DNA from: Aeromicrobium fastidiosum
GTDB taxonomy: Bacteria > Actinomycetota > Actinomycetes > Propionibacteriales > Nocardioidaceae
Assembly: GCF_017876595.1 (NCBI RefSeq)
Contig: NZ_JAGIOG010000001.1
Coordinates: 558,001 to 622,000, forward strand
DNA: 64,000 bases
Direction of reading: 5' to 3'
The position numbers were made by a program, and so were the translations under genes. Each line of letters begins with the position of its first letter. Positions within the stretch are counted from its first letter, which is position 1. Shown here one piece after another: positions 55,762 through 64,000 of this stretch. The notes under the pieces are model-generated. The model saw nothing but the letters and a program-made list of their open reading frames with translations, searched no databases and was not told where the DNA came from.

Positions 55762-57102
55762 TTGACCCCGACGTCCCGGCTCCTCGTCGCTGCCCTCGGA
55801 TCAGCCCTGCTGGTCGTGGGCCTGACGACGCCTGCCCAGGCGGCGCCCGCCCGCGTGCCGGTGCCGTACGTCACGGCGTCGTCCCCGCACACCCTGACGC
55901 TCCAGTGGCCGGAGGTGCCCGGGGCCAGGCGCTACACGGTCTACGTGGCGTCGAGCCCGTCGAAAGCGACCCGCACGACCACGCGCAGCCACTGGTCGTA
56001 CGGGCGCAGGACGACGCTCACGGTCAAGGACCTGCGCTCGAACCGTCGCTACTGCTTCACGGTCAAGGCCGTGCGGGGCGACGAGAGCGGTCGCCGCTCG
56101 GCACCCATGTGCAGCTTCACGCTGCGGGGCGGCAAGCGCCCCCCGGCGAACGGTGCCGAGGTGTCGGTCGCGACGTTCAACGTGTGCGCGGCCGCGGTCA
56201 ACTGCAAGCGCTGGACCGCCAGGCGCGAGGACGCGATCGTGCAGCGCATCGTCGACGCGAACGCCGATGTCGTGGCCCTGCAGGAGGTCACGCGCAAGGC
56301 TGACAAGCTCGGTCGCCGACTGGCCGAGCACGGCTACGTCCGCTACGCCGCGCCGGTCAACAAGGTCGACGAGGCGCTCTACTACCGCAGCTCGGCGGCG
56401 GAGATGGCCGTCGCGGTCGACCCCGCCCGCCGCTGCGAGGTCGAGCCGTACCGCGGGCCCGACAACACCCTGACGTGGCGGTTCCCGCGGCACTTCGACG
56501 AGGCCACGCAGCAGTGGTACGCCTACCAGACCAGCAGCTGGCTGACCGAGCAGCCGGTGTGCCGCGATCACCAGCTGCCGCTCGAGCAGGAGGGCCGCAT
56601 CGGCTCGCCGACGGGGGCGACGGCCGTGTGGGCGGCACTGCGGCTCAAGACCAACGGCAAGACCTACGCCTTCGTCTCGGCGCATCTCTCGCACGGCCCG
56701 ACGAAGGCCGACGGACGCCTGCGGGGACGCGAGGCCAAGCAGCTCGTCGCCTCGACCCGCAGGGCCGTCAACGGCCTGCCAGTCATCTACATGGGCGACT
56801 TCAACTCGTACCGCGGCGGGCCCGACGACGACGCGCCACGACGCGCGATGTCCAACCGGGGCTGGGTCGACACCTTCGACGCGTCGTCCACCTACACGCG
56901 CCCGTACGTCAGCAGCTTCAACGGCTGGCGGCGCAAGGTCGAGACCCTGGCCGACTGGGGTGGCCACATCGACCGCATCTTCATCCCCCGGCAGATGGGT
57001 TCGACGGCGTGGCGGGTCGTCGCCAGGACCGAGAAGCGGCGCTACGTCGGCACGCAGGCCTCCGACCACAACCTCATCAGGACGACGATCCTGCTGCCGT
57101 GA
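55762..57102 (+). CDS. Secreted fibronectin-III / endonuclease-exonuclease-phosphatase protein
   Basis: About 446 residues if started at the TTG at 55762, which directly precedes a clean signal peptide (MTPTSRLLVAALGSALLVVGLTTPAQA, abbreviated here). An ATG at 55660 would overlap ppa by 65 bases and spoil the signal. Residues ~30-120 are a fibronectin type III domain (LQWPEVPGARRYTVYV and YCFTVKAVRG). Residues ~130-446 are the EEP fold: TFNVCA, ALQEV, GDFNSYRGG, GHIDRIFIP and ASDHNLI supply the catalytic Glu, Asp, Asn and His. A secreted nuclease or phosphoesterase is likely; the substrate is open. Confidence 0.82.
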   Translation: MTPTSRLLVAALGSALLVVGLTTPAQAAPARVPVPYVTASSPHTLTLQWPEVPGARRYTVYVASSPSKATRTTTRSHWSYGRRTTLTVKDLRSNRRYCFTVKAVRGDESGRRSAPMCSFTLRGGKRPPANGAEVSVATFNVCAAAVNCKRWTARREDAIVQRIVDANADVVALQEVTRKADKLGRRLAEHGYVRYAAPVNKVDEALYYRSSAAEMAVAVDPARRCEVEPYRGPDNTLTWRFPRHFDEATQQWYAYQTSSWLTEQPVCRDHQLPLEQEGRIGSPTGATAVWAALRLKTNGKTYAFVSAHLSHGPTKADGRLRGREAKQLVASTRRAVNGLPVIYMGDFNSYRGGPDDDAPRRAMSNRGWVDTFDASSTYTRPYVSSFNGWRRKVETLADWGGHIDRIFIPRQMGSTAWRVVARTEKRRYVGTQASDHNLIRTTILLP

Positions 57103-57130
57103 CCTTGCAGCCCCTGTCAGCCCTGGGTCG

Positions 57131-57739
57131 TCAGGTCTGGGAGCTGCGCAGGAGGGCGCGCATCGTGTCGGCAAACACGCGGACGTCGATCGTGTGGTCG
57201 AGCGAGCGCAGCGTGCCCAGGCCGATGCCGAGGCTCAGCAGCGTCGTGGCGGCCTGGTCGGCGTCGACGACGTCTCCGAGTCCCGCCTCGGTCGTCACCT
57301 GGCGGACGAGTTGGGCGATGGCGCCGCGGATCTCGCGGTGCCGCTTGACCAGCTCGGTCGCGACGTAGGGGCTCTGCCGCGCGCTGGCACCGAACTCGAC
57401 CTCGAGAGCCGTCCAGCGGGGCTGACCCAGGCCCTCGCGGGCCCACGCGGCGAAGGCCTCGATGCGGCCGTCGAGGTCGGTGTCGCGGCTGAACGCCTCG
57501 ACGACGCCGGCGAGCTGCTCCTCGTGGATGCTGTCGAGCACCGCCATGCAGAGCTCCTCCTTGCCGGAGAAGTTGGAGTACACGGCACCCTTGGAGAAGC
57601 CCGCCTGCACGGCGACCTTGTCGAGGGACGTCGCGGCGTAGCCGTCGGCGAGGAACATCTCGCGAGCCACCTCGATGAGGCTCTGTCGTGTCTGCGCCTG
57701 GCGCTCAGCCCTGGTCGTGCGGGCTCCGTCGACCGTCAC
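57131..57739 (-). CDS. TetR-family transcriptional regulator
   Basis: A 202-residue TetR protein; helix-turn-helix ATSLDKVAVQAGFSKGAVYSNFSGKEELCMAV at about residues 34-66, with the KGAVYSNF recognition helix. GTG start with an AAGGAG ribosome-binding site. It is divergent from the flavin monooxygenase gene and a perfect 8-base inverted repeat lies between, so it very likely represses the monooxygenase and itself. The inducer is unknown, probably a ketone- or acid-type substrate. Confidence 0.9.
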   Translation of the reverse strand: MTVDGARTTRAERQAQTRQSLIEVAREMFLADGYAATSLDKVAVQAGFSKGAVYSNFSGKEELCMAVLDSIHEEQLAGVVEAFSRDTDLDGRIEAFAAWAREGLGQPRWTALEVEFGASARQSPYVATELVKRHREIRGAIAQLVRQVTTEAGLGDVVDADQAATTLLSLGIGLGTLRSLDHTIDVRVFADTMRALLRSSQT

Positions 57740-57793
57740 ACCTGCTCCTTCTCCCCCGGGCCGTGAGTGGCCCGGAACACCCTTGCATCGTAC

Positions 57794-57814
57794 TCAGATA
57801 CCGATAGTATCTGA
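57794..57814. promoter_or_regulatory. Operator overlapping the monooxygenase promoter
   Basis: TCAGATAC (57794-57801) and GTATCTGA (57807-57814) are perfect inverted repeats around CGATA. A TAGTAT -10 (57805-57810) lies inside the palindrome and ends seven bases before the GTG of the monooxygenase, so a bound TetR protein would directly block RNA polymerase. Confidence 0.75.
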
Positions 57815-57817
57815 ACG

Positions 57818-59284
57818 GTGATCACCAAGGACATCGTCATCATCGGCACCGGCTTCTCCGGCATGGGCATGGCCATGAAGCTCCGTGCGGCAGGCCGCGA
57901 CGACTTCGTCGTGATCGAGAAGGCCCACGACGTCGGAGGCACCTGGCGCGACAACACCTACCCCGGCTGCGAGTGCGACATCCCGAGCCACATGTACTCC
58001 TTCTCGTACGAGCTCAACACCGACTGGAGCAAGAGCTTCTCCGGTCAGCGCGAGATCCACGAGTACATGCGCACCGTCGCCGATGAGCAGGGTATCCGCC
58101 CCTACATCGACTTCGGCGTCGAGGTCACGGGGGCCTCGTGGGACGAGAGCCGCCAGCGGTGGACGATCCGCACCACGGGCGGCGACGACTACGAGGCCCG
58201 CTTCGTGGTGGCCGGCGTCGGCGGGCTGCACATCCCCAACGTCCCCGAGATCACGGGTGCCGAGACGTTCGCCGGGCCCCGCTTCCACTCCGCGCAGTGG
58301 GACCACTCGGTCGACCTGAGCGGCAAGAAGGTCGTCGTGATCGGCACGGGTGCCAGCGCGATCCAGTTCATCCCGATCATCGCCGAGCAGGTCGAGCAGC
58401 TGACGGTCTTCCAGCGCACCCCCGCCTGGGTCCTGCCCAAGAAGGACAAGCCGACACCCGAGTGGCGCAAGCAGGCCTTCGCCAAGGTGCCGGGCGCGCA
58501 GCGCGCCTACCGCAACGCGCTCTACTGGGGGCTCGAGGCCCGCGCGATCGCGTTCAACGGACACCTCAACGTGCTGCCGTTCGCCGAGAAGATCGTCAAG
58601 CGCCACATGGAGAAGGCGATCCCCGATCCCGCGCTGCGGGCCAAGCTGACGCCCGACTACCGCCTCGGCTGCAAGCGCGTGCTGCAGTCGAACACGTACT
58701 ACCCGACGTTCCTGCGCGACAACGTCGAGCTCAGCACCGACGGCGTCCGAGAGATCACCGCCGATGGCGTCATCGACGGCAACGGCGTCCTGCACGAGGC
58801 CGACGTCATCATCTACGGCACGGGCTTCCACGTCGTCGACGCCTTCGACTACCTCGACATCAAGGGCCGCGGCGGCGTCGACCTGGCGGCGCAGTTCCGT
58901 GAGGGCGGCGTCGAGACCTACATGGGCATGATGATCAACGGCTTCCCGAACCTCGCGTTCATGCTCGGACCCAACACCGCGCTCGGCCACAACTCGGTGG
59001 TGTTCATGATCGAGCAGCAGACCAAGTTCATCATCCGGCTGCTCGACGAGATGGACGGTCTGGGCGCTGCCGCAGCCGAGCCCACGCTGCAGGCCCAGAC
59101 GGCGTTCAACGAGGAGATCCAGCGCCTCGTCGAGAAGGGCATCTGGACCCAGGGCGGCTGCACGAGCTGGTACCTCGACAGCCACGGCAAGAACCGCACG
59201 ATCTGGCCGAAGTTCACGTTCCAATACTGGTGGGAGACCCGCAAGGTCGACCAGCTGGCGTTCGCCTGGGAACAGGCTGCCTAG
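57818..59284 (+). CDS. Flavin-containing (Baeyer-Villiger type) monooxygenase
   Basis: A 488-residue class B flavoprotein monooxygenase. The FAD-binding GTGFSGMGMA is at residues 10-19 and the NADPH-binding GTGASAIQF near residues 176-184. The segment GPRFHSAQWDHSVDL near residue 150 matches the Baeyer-Villiger FxGxxxHxxxW/D pattern (FAGPRFHSAQWD). EKAHDVGGTWRDNTYPGCECD near residue 35 (abbreviated) is typical of this group. GTG start without leader. It would insert oxygen into ketones or oxidise soft nucleophiles. Its stop overlaps the end of the convergent helicase by four bases. Confidence 0.92.
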   Translation: MITKDIVIIGTGFSGMGMAMKLRAAGRDDFVVIEKAHDVGGTWRDNTYPGCECDIPSHMYSFSYELNTDWSKSFSGQREIHEYMRTVADEQGIRPYIDFGVEVTGASWDESRQRWTIRTTGGDDYEARFVVAGVGGLHIPNVPEITGAETFAGPRFHSAQWDHSVDLSGKKVVVIGTGASAIQFIPIIAEQVEQLTVFQRTPAWVLPKKDKPTPEWRKQAFAKVPGAQRAYRNALYWGLEARAIAFNGHLNVLPFAEKIVKRHMEKAIPDPALRAKLTPDYRLGCKRVLQSNTYYPTFLRDNVELSTDGVREITADGVIDGNGVLHEADVIIYGTGFHVVDAFDYLDIKGRGGVDLAAQFREGGVETYMGMMINGFPNLAFMLGPNTALGHNSVVFMIEQQTKFIIRLLDEMDGLGAAAAEPTLQAQTAFNEEIQRLVEKGIWTQGGCTSWYLDSHGKNRTIWPKFTFQYWWETRKVDQLAFAWEQAA

Positions 59285-61824
59285 CGCGGCCCCACCGCTG
59301 TCACCGTCACGGCGGCTTCGCCGATCTCGTCGCTCTCGGCCAGGTCGACCGTCGCGCTGATGCCCCAGTCGCGGTCGCCCTCGGGGTCGTCGAACGTCTG
59401 CCGGACGGTCCATGTCTCGGGCCCCTCGGTGACCATGAACAGCTCGGGCCCGCGCGACCCCGGCCCGGTGCCGATGTTGGTCGCGAAACCGGTCGTCGCG
59501 GGGTACTCCTCGCGGTAGGCCGCCATCGCGTCCATCCACGCCTGCTCGTCCCACTCGCCGTCAGGTTCGAGCGCCGCCAGCTCGCCCCAGCGTCCGAACG
59601 CCGCGAGCTCGACCCGGCGGAACATCGCGTTGCGCACCAGCACCCTGAACGCGCGGGCGTTGCCCGTGACGGGCCTCGGCGTCTCGGACGCCATGGCCTG
59701 CGGACGCACCTCGAGCGGGTCGACCCCCGGCGCGATCAGCGACTCCCACTCGTCGAGCAGCGACGAGTCGGTCTGGCGGACGAGCTCACCGAGCCACTCG
59801 GTGATGTCCTCGAGCTCCTCGTCACGTGCCGAGACGGGCACCGTGCGACCCAGCGTCTTGTAGACGTCCGACAGGTAGCGCAGCACCAGACCCTCGGAGC
59901 GGGCGAGCTGGTAGTCGCCGACCAGCTCGGAGAACGTCATGGCGCGCTCCCACATCTCGCGCACGACCGACTTGGGCTTGAGCTCGTGGTCGGCGACCCA
60001 CGGGTGACCACCGCGGTACGTCTCGTAGGCCGCGGTCAGCAGCTCCTCGAGCGGCTTGGGGTGCGTGATGTCCTCGATGAGCTCCATGCGCTCGTCGTAC
60101 TCGATGCCGTCCATCTTCATCTCGTTGATCGCCTCGCCGCGAGCGCGGTGGCGCTGGGCGTTGATGATCGGACGGGGATCGTCGAGCGTCGCCTCGATGA
60201 CCGAGACGACGTCGAGGGCGTACGTGGGCGACTCGCGGTCGAGCAGCTCGAGCGAGGCGACCGCGAACGGCGACAGGGGTTGGTTGAGGGCGAAGTTGGC
60301 CTGCAGGTCGATCGTGAGCCGCAGGGTGCGGCCGTCCTCGTCGGGCGGGTCGATGCGTTCGACGACCTCACCGGCGAGCAGCGCCTCGATGATCTCGTCG
60401 ACCTGCGCCAGCATCCGGTCCTGGGCGTCCTCGGTCTCGCCGCTCTCGCGCAGCAGGCGCTCGAGGGACGCTCGCGCGTCGCCGGGTCGCGAGACGATGT
60501 CGAGCACCATCGCGTGGCTGACCTTCATGCGCGAGACGAGAGCCTCCGGCGTACCGGTCGACAGCTTCTCGAACGTCCCCTGCCCCCACGACACGAAGCC
60601 CTCCTGGGGCTTCTTGCGGTTGATGCGCTTGAGCTTCTTGGGGTCGTCGCCAGCCTTGCGGACGAGCCGGGCGTTCTCGATCTCGTGCTCGGGCGCCTCG
60701 ACGACGACGTGGCCGATCGTGTCGTAGCCCGCGCGTCCGGCCCGGCCGGCGATCTGCTGGAACTCGCGCACCTGCAGCTGACGCTGACGGACGCCGTCGT
60801 ACTTCGACAGGCCGCTGAACAGCACCGTGCGGATCGGCACGTTGATGCCGACGCCGAGCGTGTCGGTGCCGCACACGACCTTGAGCAGACCCTGCTGCGT
60901 CAGCGTCTCGACGAGGCGGCGGTAGCGCGGCAGCATGCCGGCATGGTGCACGCCGACGCCCATGCGGATGAGCCGCGACAGCGTCTTGCCGAACGCCGAC
61001 GAGAACCGGAAGTCGCCGAGCGCGTCTGCGATGGTGTCGCGCTCCTCGCGGGTGGCGACCTTGATGCTGGTCAGCGCCTGCGCCCGCTCGAGCGCAGAGA
61101 CCTGAGTGAAGTGGACGACGTAGACCGGGGTCTGGCCCGTCTCGATGAGCTGCTCGAGGGTCTCCTGGACGGGCGTCGAGACGTACTCGCTGACCAGAGG
61201 AACCGGACGCTCGGTCGAGCTGACGACCGCAGTGTCACGACCTGTGCGCCTGGCGAGGTCGGCCTCGAGCTTCGTGGTGTCGCCGAGCGTCGCCGACATC
61301 AGCAGGAACTGCGCCCTCGGCAGCTCGATCAGCGGCACCTGCCAGGCCCAGCCACGGTCGGGGTCGGCGTAGAAGTGGAACTCGTCCATCACGACGAGCC
61401 CGATGTCGGCGTCGGCGCCCTCGCGCAGCGCCATGTTGGCCAGGATCTCGGCGGTCGCGGCGATGATCGGCGCGTCGGCGTTGACGGCCGCGTCACCCGT
61501 GACCATGCCGACGTTCTCGGCACCGAAGATCTCGCACAGGTCGAAGAACTTCTCGCTGACCAGCGCCTTGATCGGCGCGGTGTAGACGCTGCACTCGCCA
61601 CGGGCCAGCGCTGCGGCCATCGCGCCGGTCGCGACGAGGCTCTTGCCCGAGCCGGTCGGCGTCGCGAGGACGACGTTCGACCCCGCGACGCACTCGAGGA
61701 TCGCCTCGTCCTGCGCGGGGTACATCGTCAGGCCGCGCGACTCGACCCACTCGGTGATCGCGCCGTAGACGGCATCCTCGTCGTAGGCCGCTCCGGTCTT
61801 GGGCAGCAGGTCGATGAGGCGCAT
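59281..61824 (-). CDS. DEAD/DEAH-box helicase with DUF3516 domain
   Basis: An 847-residue superfamily 2 helicase of the Ski2-like/DUF3516 type found throughout actinobacteria. Motif I ATPTGSGKS (residues 54-62), motif II VMDEFHFYAD near residue 144, motif III MSATLGD near residue 174, motif VI QIAGRAGRAGYD near residue 368. After the helicase core comes ~450 residues of DUF3516, with GEVVERIDPPDEDGRTLRLT near residue 490 (abbreviated). RNA remodelling or decay is the likely role. It stands between the monooxygenase (convergent) and a TetR gene (same strand). Confidence 0.92.
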   Translation of the reverse strand: MRLIDLLPKTGAAYDEDAVYGAITEWVESRGLTMYPAQDEAILECVAGSNVVLATPTGSGKSLVATGAMAAALARGECSVYTAPIKALVSEKFFDLCEIFGAENVGMVTGDAAVNADAPIIAATAEILANMALREGADADIGLVVMDEFHFYADPDRGWAWQVPLIELPRAQFLLMSATLGDTTKLEADLARRTGRDTAVVSSTERPVPLVSEYVSTPVQETLEQLIETGQTPVYVVHFTQVSALERAQALTSIKVATREERDTIADALGDFRFSSAFGKTLSRLIRMGVGVHHAGMLPRYRRLVETLTQQGLLKVVCGTDTLGVGINVPIRTVLFSGLSKYDGVRQRQLQVREFQQIAGRAGRAGYDTIGHVVVEAPEHEIENARLVRKAGDDPKKLKRINRKKPQEGFVSWGQGTFEKLSTGTPEALVSRMKVSHAMVLDIVSRPGDARASLERLLRESGETEDAQDRMLAQVDEIIEALLAGEVVERIDPPDEDGRTLRLTIDLQANFALNQPLSPFAVASLELLDRESPTYALDVVSVIEATLDDPRPIINAQRHRARGEAINEMKMDGIEYDERMELIEDITHPKPLEELLTAAYETYRGGHPWVADHELKPKSVVREMWERAMTFSELVGDYQLARSEGLVLRYLSDVYKTLGRTVPVSARDEELEDITEWLGELVRQTDSSLLDEWESLIAPGVDPLEVRPQAMASETPRPVTGNARAFRVLVRNAMFRRVELAAFGRWGELAALEPDGEWDEQAWMDAMAAYREEYPATTGFATNIGTGPGSRGPELFMVTEGPETWTVRQTFDDPEGDRDWGISATVDLAESDEIGEAAVTVTAVGPR

Positions 61825-61855
61825 GCCTCCATTGTCGCGGGTGAGCGCGACCCGC

Positions 61856-62539
61856 TCAGCCGCCGGCCTGCTGCCGCAGCCCGGCCAGCAGCAGGTCGAG
61901 GCCGGCTCGGAAGACCTCCGAGTCGTCGTGCTTCTCGAACTCGCCCGCGGTCTGCTGCAGGAACGGGAACTCGTCGGGGTCGAGCGCTCGCCAGCGATCG
62001 GCGTACATCCGCAGGAACTCGTCGGGCGACAGGCCGCTGTCGACGAACTCCTGCGGCGGCGGCTGCGCCACGTCGATCGCGAGGCCCACGACGTAGCCGA
62101 CGAGCGTCATGACGGCTTCCATCTGCTGCTTGGGCGTGAGGTCGAGACGCATGGCCTGCCTCCCCAGACGGTCGAACATGCGCATGGTGTTGGTCTGCAG
62201 GTCGGTGTTGCGCATCAGGAAGATGCCGAGCCACGGCCGGCGCAGCATCTCGTCGTAGAGGGCTACCGACAGCTGCCGCAGGTTCTCGATCGGGTCGGGG
62301 TCGTCGAGCAACTGCTCGGTCGCGACCAGCACCTCGCCCATGACGTGGTCGGCGGCGCGGTCGAGCAGCTCGTCCTTGCCGTCCACGTACCAGTAGATGC
62401 TGCCGACGCCGCCACCCAGGCGCGATGCCAGCGCGCGGAACGTCAGCGCACCCTCGCCGGCCTCGTCGAGGAGGGCGACGGCGGCCTCGACGACGGCCTC
62501 GAGCGAGTGGGACGCCCGGCGGCGTACGGGGGCTGGCAT
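61856..62539 (-). CDS. TetR-family regulator of the adjacent efflux pump
   Basis: A 227-residue TetR protein of the TetR_C class. HTH segment LTFRALASRLGGGVGSIYWYVDGKDELLDRA at about residues 32-62; the SIYWYVDGKDELL form resembles Tet repressor relatives. The ATG at 62539 (MPAPVRRR) is preferred; another lies four codons upstream. It is divergent from an MFS exporter, with three copies of a palindromic box between the genes. Drug- or toxin-responsive repression of the pump is the natural reading. Confidence 0.9.
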   Translation of the reverse strand: MPAPVRRRASHSLEAVVEAAVALLDEAGEGALTFRALASRLGGGVGSIYWYVDGKDELLDRAADHVMGEVLVATEQLLDDPDPIENLRQLSVALYDEMLRRPWLGIFLMRNTDLQTNTMRMFDRLGRQAMRLDLTPKQQMEAVMTLVGYVVGLAIDVAQPPPQEFVDSGLSPDEFLRMYADRWRALDPDEFPFLQQTAGEFEKHDDSEVFRAGLDLLLAGLRQQAGG

Positions 62540-62570
62540 GAGCCCATTCAACCACCCACTTGCGCTGGAC

Positions 62571-62620
62571 CGAACGACGTTCTATATTTCGAACGTCGTT
62601 CGATAACCGAACAACGTTCG
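62571..62620. promoter_or_regulatory. Three palindromic operator boxes before the MFS exporter
   Basis: Boxes CGAACGACGTTCT (62571-62583), CGAACGTCGTTCG (62590-62602) and CGAACAACGTTCG (62608-62620) are near-identical 13-base palindromes whose starts are 19 and 18 bases apart. The middle box is a perfect palindrome apart from its centre. An AT-rich TCTATATTTC between boxes 1 and 2 may hold a -10 for one of the divergent genes. Confidence 0.8.
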
Positions 62621-62641
62621 ATCCACGAAGGAGGTGTCGCC

Positions 62642-64000
62642 ATGGGTGACACGACCACCCCTCCGGCAGCCGGCCAGTCCGCCAGCTCGTCGCCCCCCAC
62701 CCACCAGTCCCTGCGCTCGGCCGCCCTCCCCCTCACCGCCCTGTGCCTCGCCTTCTTCGTCGAGATGGTCGACAACACGCTGCTGTCGATCGCCCTGCCG
62801 ACGATCGGGCGCGACCTCGGCGGCGGAACGACCGCGCTGCAGTGGGTCACGGGTGCCTACTCCCTGACCTTCGGCGGACTGCTGCTCACGGCCGGCTCGG
62901 CCGCTGACCGCCTCGGCCGCCGCCGCGTGCTGCTGACGGGACTGACCCTGTTCGGGCTCATCAGCCTCGGCGCCCTGGCCGTGTCGTCGCCCGGCGAGCT
63001 CATCGCGCTGCGCGCGGCCCTCGGCGTCGCCGCGGCCATGATGGCCCCCGTCACGATGTCGCTGATCTTCCGGCTGTTCGACGACGAGGCCCTGCGGTCA
63101 CGCTCCATCACGATCGTCATGATCGTCGGCATGTCCGGGTTCGTCCTGGGCCCGTTGCTGGGCGGCACGGCCCTGACCCACGTCGGCTGGGAGTGGCTGC
63201 TCGTCGTCAACGCGCCCGTCGCCCTGATCGCCTGGATCGGTGTCCGCGTCGGCGTGCCGAAGGACCGCCGCGAGGACCTCACCGGCGATGCGCTCGACCT
63301 GCCCGGCGCGGCGCTCAGCGTCCTCGCAATCGGCCTCGGCTGCTACACCCTGACCAGCGGCGTCGAGAACGGCTGGCTGTCGCTGGCCACGTGGGCGTCC
63401 GGCGTCGGATCGCTCGCCGCGGTGATCGCGTTCGTGCGGCACGAGCGGCGGACCGACGCGCCGATGCTCGACCTCGGCATCTTCTCGACGGGGCCCGCCC
63501 GCGGCGCGGCCCTGGCCCAGATGGGCGCCGCGATCACGATGGCCGGGGCGATGTTCGGGCTGATCCTGCACTTCCAGTACGCCTACGGCTGGAGCCCCGT
63601 CCGGGCCGGCCTGGCGAACCTGCCCCTCATCGTCACGATGCTGGCCGCGACGCCACTGTCGGAGCACCTGGCCAAGAAGTACGGGCACCGCATCTCGTGC
63701 CTGATCGGCGCGGTGCTGCTGGCCGGATCACTGGTCGGCCTGGCCTGGTCGGTCGAGCACGGCTACCTCGCGATCGCGATCTCGATGGTCACGATGACGA
63801 TCGGCCTGCGGACCATCATGACGATCTGCGCCATCGCCCTCGTCGAGGCGATGCCCAAGAACCGCACGACGATCGGCGCTGCCCTCAACGACACCGCGCA
63901 GGAGGTCGGCTCGAGCATCGGCACCGCCGTCGTCGGGACGCTCATCGCGGCGCTCGTCACGTCGACCCTGCCCGCGGGCACGTGGACGTCCGCGATGGTC
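62642..64000 (+). CDS. MFS drug exporter (DHA2/EmrB-QacA type), 3' end outside window
   Basis: 453 codons are visible and the frame runs off the right edge. A polar ~25-residue N-terminus precedes the first helix (LTALCLAFFVEMVDNTLLSIALP, abbreviated), whose DxTLLSIALP matches 14-helix drug/H+ antiporters. The GRRRVLLTGLTLFG loop 2-3 motif (ADRLGRRR) is near residue 90, and motif C GFVLGPLLGG near residue 160. About twelve or thirteen helices are covered. An AAGGAGG ribosome-binding site lies seven bases before the ATG. With the divergent TetR and triple operator it forms a self-contained efflux module. Confidence 0.92.
   Translation, partial: MGDTTTPPAAGQSASSSPPTHQSLRSAALPLTALCLAFFVEMVDNTLLSIALPTIGRDLGGGTTALQWVTGAYSLTFGGLLLTAGSAADRLGRRRVLLTGLTLFGLISLGALAVSSPGELIALRAALGVAAAMMAPVTMSLIFRLFDDEALRSRSITIVMIVGMSGFVLGPLLGGTALTHVGWEWLLVVNAPVALIAWIGVRVGVPKDRREDLTGDALDLPGAALSVLAIGLGCYTLTSGVENGWLSLATWASGVGSLAAVIAFVRHERRTDAPMLDLGIFSTGPARGAALAQMGAAITMAGAMFGLILHFQYAYGWSPVRAGLANLPLIVTMLAATPLSEHLAKKYGHRISCLIGAVLLAGSLVGLAWSVEHGYLAIAISMVTMTIGLRTIMTICAIALVEAMPKNRTTIGAALNDTAQEVGSSIGTAVVGTLIAALVTSTLPAGTWTSAMV

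Noticed and set aside
59230..62112. A 960-codon open frame on the plus strand
   Set aside because: Antisense to the DUF3516 helicase, with low-complexity Arg/Leu/Asp content and no motifs.

Overview
The window is a stretch of high-GC, gene-dense chromosome from an actinobacterium, most likely of the Nocardioidaceae (an Aeromicrobium- or Nocardioides-like organism). That placement is inference. It rests on the base composition, the many 4-base ATGA/GTGA gene overlaps, a complete mycofactocin cluster, F420 biosynthesis genes, 13E12-type HNH repeats, and the ppa-dacB-tilS-hpt-ftsH-fol-pan-coaX-lysS neighbourhood known from Mycobacterium and relatives. No tRNA, rRNA, CRISPR array, phage or intact insertion sequence was seen.

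Region 1 (1-4.7 kb) holds the tail of an FprA-type ferredoxin-NADP reductase, three unfamiliar accessory genes (one apparently frameshifted), an HtaA-domain protein and a TetR regulator. Region 2 (4.8-8.1 kb) has an acyl-CoA dehydrogenase divergent from an enoyl-CoA hydratase/hydrolase pair, then a collapsed medium-chain dehydrogenase pseudogene. Region 3 (8.1-15.5 kb) is a complete mycofactocin system: mftA-B-C-D-E-F-G on the minus strand, divergent from mftR across a palindromic operator. Region 4 (15.5-24.7 kb) has another hydratase, F420 genes fbiA-fbiB, a meta-cleavage lower pathway (hydratase, acetaldehyde dehydrogenase, aldolase), hydrolases and a MocA-like nucleotidyltransferase. Region 5 (24.7-28.9 kb) has an unknown membrane protein between two copies of the 5' end of a DUF222/HNH (13E12) gene, then an SDR/TetR divergent pair.

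Region 6 (28.9-34.1 kb) is housekeeping: lysS, coaX, panD, panC and a DUF2520 gene. Region 7 (34.2-45.7 kb) is an insert in an otherwise conserved gene order. It carries a glycosyltransferase; a three-gene translationally coupled unit of a MidA/NDUFAF7-like methyltransferase, a pyruvyltransferase-like protein and an orphan NuoD; a NarL-type two-component system; a VanX-like dipeptidase / racemase / D-Ala ligase unit; and a DUF885 protein. Region 8 (45.7-55.7 kb) resumes the conserved order: DUF3180, folK, folB, folP, folE, ftsH, hpt, tilS, DUF2342, dacB, ppa. Region 9 (55.7-64 kb) has a secreted FN3-nuclease-like protein, a TetR/flavin monooxygenase pair, a DUF3516 helicase, and a TetR/MFS efflux pair cut by the window end.

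The two most unusual gene sets lie in the insert. In the first, a homologue of the enzyme that methylates the mitochondrial NuoD-like subunit is coupled to a stand-alone NuoD whose quinone-site Tyr is replaced by Trp. In the second, a VanX-racemase-ligase operon has altered substrate-pocket residues in both the racemase and the ligase. Several TetR genes sit next to clear palindromic operators, and at least seven genes look leaderless.
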